This document shows, in pieces, positions 60,811-64,000 of a DNA stretch of 64,000 nucleotides (position 1 is the first letter of the stretch; the number at the start of each line of letters is the position of its first letter). This stretch comes from Actinokineospora pegani (GTDB taxonomy: Bacteria; Actinomycetota; Actinomycetes; Mycobacteriales; Pseudonocardiaceae): positions 40,303 through 104,302 of the forward strand of contig NZ_WHOL01000086.1 in NCBI RefSeq assembly GCF_009745975.1. Direction: 5' to 3'. Below the pieces are notes generated by a model, which ran no database searches, was not told the origin of the DNA, and saw only the letters and a program-made list of their open reading frames with translations. Made by a program: the position numbers and the translations under genes.

Positions 60811-62292
60811 ATGTCGGCGCGGCGGGTCGGCCGCCTGGACCTCGACCTGATGACCCGCAGCGCCGCTGTGCCCCGCACCGGGGCGGACGCGGCGCTCAAG
60901 GCGCTGTCGACGTCGGCGAACAAGGGCAGGCTGTGGTTCGCCGTCGCGGCGCTGCTCGCCGCGCGCCCGGGGTCGACGAGGCGGGCGGCGCTGCGCGGCG
61001 TCGGCGCCATCGCCATCGCCAGCACGAGCGCGAACCTGGTGGCCAAGAACCTGTTCCCGCGCAGGCGCCCGGCGGCCGAGCTGCTGCCCCAGCACCGGCG
61101 GTTGACCACGCGGCCGACCAGCTCCTCGTTCCCCTCCGGCCACTCGGCCTCCGCGGTGGCGTTCACCGCGGCGGTGGCCATGGAGTCCCCGCTGGCGGCG
61201 GTGGCCCTGGCCCCGCTGGCGGTGGCGGTGGCGTACTCGAGGGTCCACACCGGCGTGCACTGGCCGACCGACGTCGCGGCGGGCTCGGCGATCGGCCTCG
61301 GCGCGGCGTGGGCGACCCGGCACTGGTGGCCCAAGTCCGACCATGAGGAGGGCCCCGGCCACACCGCGCACCGGGCGGACCCGCCTGCGTTGGAGGCGGG
61401 GGCGGGCCTGCTCGTGCTGGCGAACCCGAACTCCGGCCCCGGCGGCGTCGACCCCGGCGAGGAGGTGCTGCGCCGCTGGCCCAGGGCGACGGTGCTGGCC
61501 CCGGAGCCGGGCAAGGGCATCGTCGAGCAGCTCGCCGAGGCGCTGACCGCCTCCCCCGGCGAGGTCCGGGCCCTGGGCGTGGCGGGGGGCGACGGCACCG
61601 TGGCCGCCGTCGCGGCGGTGGCCGCGGAGCACCGGCTGCCGCTGGTGCTGATCCCGGCGGGCACGCTCAACCACTTCGCCCGCGACGTCGGCGTGGCCAC
61701 CACGGACGACGCGCAGCGGGCGGCGGCGACCGGCTCCGGCGTGCGGATGGACCTGGCGGGCGTCCAGATCGGCGACGGCGCGGGCGGCGTGGAGCACCGG
61801 TGGTTCGTCAACACCGCCAGCCTCGGCGGCTACCCCGAGATGGTGCGGATGCGCGAGCTGCTGGAGTCGCGCAAGTGGGCGAGGTGGCCCGCGGGCGCCA
61901 TCGCCCTGATCCGCACGCTGCGCGGCGCCCATCCGATAGAGGTCGACCTGGACGGGCGGCGCGAACGGGTCTGGATGCTGTTCGTCGGCAACGGCACCTA
62001 CGAGCCCAAGGGCTTCGCCCCCAGCCGCCGCCCCGCCCTGGACACCGGCCTCCTCGACGTCCGCTACCTGCGCGCCGACTCCCCCTACTCCCGCGCCCGC
62101 TTCGTCCTGGCGACCCTGACCCGCACCTTGACCCGCAGTCACGTCTACCGCCAGTACGACACGGTGGCCCTGGAGGTCCGCCTGCTCGACGGCCACCGCC
62201 GCGTCGCCACCGACGGTGAGGTCGGCCCGCTGGGCAACCACTTCCACTTCCGCAGCGAGCCCAGGGCCCTGTCCATCTACCGCGCCGACTAG
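60811..62292 (+). CDS. PAP2 phosphatase fused to diacylglycerol kinase domain
   Basis: A 493-residue bifunctional lipid enzyme. Residues about 30-175 are a membrane PAP2 phosphatase with the three motifs KNLFPRRRP, SSSFPSGHSAS and SRVHTGVHWPTDV. From about residue 195 a DAG-kinase catalytic domain follows: LVLANPNSGPGG, GVAGGDGTVAAVAAV, LIPAGTLNHFARD and FVNTASLGGYPEM. Combining a lipid phosphatase and a lipid kinase in one chain is an actinobacterial arrangement thought to work in phospholipid turnover. ATG chosen after GGACGAG; earlier GTG codons exist. Confidence 0.9.
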   Translation: MSARRVGRLDLDLMTRSAAVPRTGADAALKALSTSANKGRLWFAVAALLAARPGSTRRAALRGVGAIAIASTSANLVAKNLFPRRRPAAELLPQHRRLTTRPTSSSFPSGHSASAVAFTAAVAMESPLAAVALAPLAVAVAYSRVHTGVHWPTDVAAGSAIGLGAAWATRHWWPKSDHEEGPGHTAHRADPPALEAGAGLLVLANPNSGPGGVDPGEEVLRRWPRATVLAPEPGKGIVEQLAEALTASPGEVRALGVAGGDGTVAAVAAVAAEHRLPLVLIPAGTLNHFARDVGVATTDDAQRAAATGSGVRMDLAGVQIGDGAGGVEHRWFVNTASLGGYPEMVRMRELLESRKWARWPAGAIALIRTLRGAHPIEVDLDGRRERVWMLFVGNGTYEPKGFAPSRRPALDTGLLDVRYLRADSPYSRARFVLATLTRTLTRSHVYRQYDTVALEVRLLDGHRRVATDGEVGPLGNHFHFRSEPRALSIYRAD

Positions 62293-62295
62293 CGC

Positions 62296-62326
62296 TTGAC
62301 CCTGACGTCGCGTCAGGCGACAGGCT
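62296..62326 (+). promoter_or_regulatory. MerR-type promoter of the TipA-like gene
   Basis: A -35 TTGACC (62296-62301) is followed by the palindrome CCTGACG-TCG-CGTCAGG (62301-62317) and a CAGGCT hexamer 19 bases after the -35. A palindrome within a long 19-base spacer is the hallmark of MerR-activated, self-regulated promoters. Confidence 0.7.
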
Positions 62327-62348
62327 CGTTCACGTCAAGGAGGTGGGC

Positions 62349-63107
62349 ATGAGCTGGACGGTGGGTGAGGTGGCGCGGCTGAGCGGCGTCACTGTGCGCG
62401 CGCTGCACCACTACGACCGGATCGGGCTGGTGCGCCCCGGCGCGCGCACCCCGGCGGGGTACCGGCGCTACGGGCGGGTCGACCTGGACCGGTTGCAGGC
62501 GGTGTTGCTCTACCGCCAGCTCGGGTTCCCCCTCGAACGGATCGCGTCGCTGCTGGACGACCCGGCCGTCGACCGGGAGGGCAGGCTGCGCGAGCAGCGG
62601 GCCCTGCTGGTCGAGCGGGCCGACCGGCTGGGCGCCATGGTCGCGGCGGTGGACCGCGAGTTGGAGGCGGAGAAGATGGGCGTCAACCTGAACCCGGAGG
62701 AGCGGTTCGAGGTCTTCGGCGAGTGGCGGCCGGAGCCGGGCTACGCGGAGCGGGCCGAGCAGCGCTGGGGGGACACGCCGCAGTGGCAGGAGAGCAAGGA
62801 GCGCACGGCGGGCTGGTCGAAGGAGGACTGGCTGGCGGGCAGGGCCGACAGCGACGTGTGGGTGGGCGAGTTGCGCGCCGCTGTGGAGTCGGGGGTCGCA
62901 CCGGCCTCGGCGCAGGGAGCCGCGGTGGCACGGGGACACCGGGAGCTGCTGGGGCGGTTCTTCGAGTGCACGCCCGCGATGCAGGTGTTGATCACCGAGC
63001 AGTACCTGCGGGACGCCGAGCAGTTCGCCTTCGCGGTGCGGCCGGACCAGCAGGTGCCGGGGATGGTGGAGTTCCTGCACGCGGCGGCGCAAGCGGCGGC
63101 GGGCTGA
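62349..63107 (+). CDS. MerR-family regulator with TipAS antibiotic-recognition domain
   Basis: A 252-residue TipA-like activator. The MerR DNA-binding domain is at 1-70 (TVGEVARLSGVTVRALHHYD, RTPAGYRRYGRVDLDRLQAV), a coiled coil at about 75-105, and a globin-like TipAS domain after about 125 (QRWGDTPQWQESKERT, HRELLGRFFECTPAMQVLI). TipAL proteins bind thiopeptides and other antibiotics and activate transcription. AAGGAGG precedes the ATG by five bases. Its promoter has a MerR-style palindrome, indicating autoactivation. Confidence 0.92.
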   Translation: MSWTVGEVARLSGVTVRALHHYDRIGLVRPGARTPAGYRRYGRVDLDRLQAVLLYRQLGFPLERIASLLDDPAVDREGRLREQRALLVERADRLGAMVAAVDRELEAEKMGVNLNPEERFEVFGEWRPEPGYAERAEQRWGDTPQWQESKERTAGWSKEDWLAGRADSDVWVGELRAAVESGVAPASAQGAAVARGHRELLGRFFECTPAMQVLITEQYLRDAEQFAFAVRPDQQVPGMVEFLHAAAQAAAG

Positions 63108-63132
63108 TCGAGGTCGCCGACTCGGGTACCCA

Positions 63133-63175
63133 GCTTGGGCCGGTGGTCGCTCTCGTGACGACCACCGGCCCAAGC
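63133..63175 (+). terminator. Terminator of the TipA-like gene
   Basis: A perfect 17-bp stem (GCTTGGGCCGGTGGTCG and complement) with a nine-base loop, 26 bases after the stop. Confidence 0.82.
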
Positions 63176-63300
63176 CAGGGGTCACGCGCCCGCGTCGTCC
63201 GGCGGGAGTCTGGTGGGGGCGGGCTCGTCGACGCGCTGGAAGGCGCGGCGGGGGTGCTGCTGCGGCGACCGTGCCCGCACGGCGCAGAGGGTCGTTGATC

Positions 63301-63986
63301 GGCCCGTCGGGTGAGCTGGGCACGGTGTGGGAAGGCGCGGCGGTGTGGGTGACGGCCCAATCCCCGCACGGCGCTGTCGAGGTGACCGAGCTGCGGGGGA
63401 ACCTGTCGGAGCACCCCTGGATCGCGGCTGGTCCGCCGTGTCGGGATGGGCGAGTTCAACGCCGCCCTGTGCGGCCCGGACGGGCGGGTCCGACGCCGGG
63501 TGGCCGTTGGGGAGCGCCCGTCCCTCGTGGCGGCCACGAGGTCCGGCGAGGTGTGGGTCGGTTACACCGAGGAAGGCGCGTTCTCCCCGACTGGGTGGTG
63601 CGGCTGGACCGCGGCCTCAACCTGGGCGGGGAGGTCGCCTGGGGCGCCGCGGCGAGACCGGTGAACGAGTGCACCGCCCTGAACGTGACCGATACCGAGA
63701 CGTGGCTTTCGGTCGGCGCCTTCGGTGGTCCCCTGCTGGTCCGGGCCCGCGGGCGGGAGATGGCCTCGTGGGGCGGGGCGGGGCGGGGCGGTTCGAGGAG
63801 CAGCGGGTGGTCGACCTCCCGCTGACCGGCTGGAAGGGGTGGACCGAGGTCTGCGGGCAGGGAGCGGTGCTGCACACCCTGGGTGGGCGGAAGTGGGGCA
63901 GGGTTCGCTTGGCGGACCTGCGGGGCTCTGCGGGCGGTCCGGGCCGCACGTCGTCGGCTGCCCCGATCGGCGAGCCGCGACCTTGA
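63301..63986 (+). pseudogene. Frameshifted propeller-like protein
   Basis: Four consecutive pieces in changing frames resemble one actinobacterial family with WD/propeller-like strands: QSPHGAVEVTELRGNLSEHP; then MGEFNAALCGPDGRVRRR and SGEVWVGYTEEGAFS; then DWVVRLDRGLNLGGEVAW and NECTALNVTDTETWLSVG; then RVVDLPLTGWKGWTEVCGQ to a stop at 63986. Three shifts are needed, the last within four GGGGC repeats (63770-63789). Ligand and function of the intact family are not known to me. Because several shifts occur, true decay is more likely than one base-calling error. Confidence 0.6.
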
Positions 63987-64000
63987 GACCAGGGCCGGTG

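Overview
The window comes from a very high-G+C Gram-positive actinomycete. Evidence is the Pup ligase gene pafA with pafB, pafC, tatA, tatC, dagK and helY in the usual actinobacterial order, many GTG starts, 1-4 base stop/start overlaps, an IdeR/DmdR-type iron box, and families largely confined to actinomycetes (DUF1707, DUF5997, DUF6292, MmyB-type regulators, Eis-like acetyltransferases). A member of Pseudonocardiales fits best, but the genus cannot be fixed from sequence alone. No rRNA, tRNA or CRISPR array was seen.

Layout. 0-5.3 kb: an unrecognised gene cut by the window edge, a heterodimeric ABC exporter pair with complementary degenerate ATP sites, and a saccharopine dehydrogenase-like gene. 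5.3-11 kb: an MFS remnant, an alpha/beta hydrolase, then an iron-box-controlled 2,3-dihydroxybenzoate locus (dhbA, dhbC, dhbB) whose adenylating gene dhbE is wrecked, divergent from a paired Fluc fluoride channel. 11-20.4 kb: small regulators and enzymes (SDR, MmyB-type regulator, hydrolase, LspA-like peptidase, TetR, sirtuin, CsbD, GNAT, AraC) and an Hsp20 module with its own regulator. 20.4-27.8 kb: a divergent acyl-CoA catabolic cluster (acyl-CoA ligase, two acyl-CoA dehydrogenases, enoyl-CoA hydratase, CitE-like lyase, MaoC hydratase, flavin oxygenase) with a repeated 13-bp palindrome between the arms. 27.9-36.2 kb: a fused alpha-beta glycyl-tRNA synthetase, an ArsR-AHSA1 pair, small conserved genes and katG preceded by a furA remnant. 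36.6-43.3 kb: a decayed region with an internally deleted IS5-like element and three broken genes. 43.3-50.9 kb: housekeeping-type enzymes, a second IS remnant and two tandem Eis-like acetyltransferases. 51-60.7 kb: helY-dagK-tatC-tatA-pafC-pafB-(cspA)-pafA. 60.7-64 kb: a PAP2-DAG kinase fusion, a TipA-like MerR regulator and a frameshifted propeller-like pseudogene.

Two patterns recur. First, many genes look leaderless, with the start codon about 7-10 bases after a -10 box and the operator lying over the start. The clearest new regulatory signal is a 17-bp palindrome, GTCRTC-N5-GAYGAC, present as two copies 26 bp apart both at the start of the Hsp-linked regulator gene and at the hsp20 promoter. 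Second, nine genes or elements in 64 kb are broken or decayed, so this segment is eroding although the core proteasome/Tat genes are intact.
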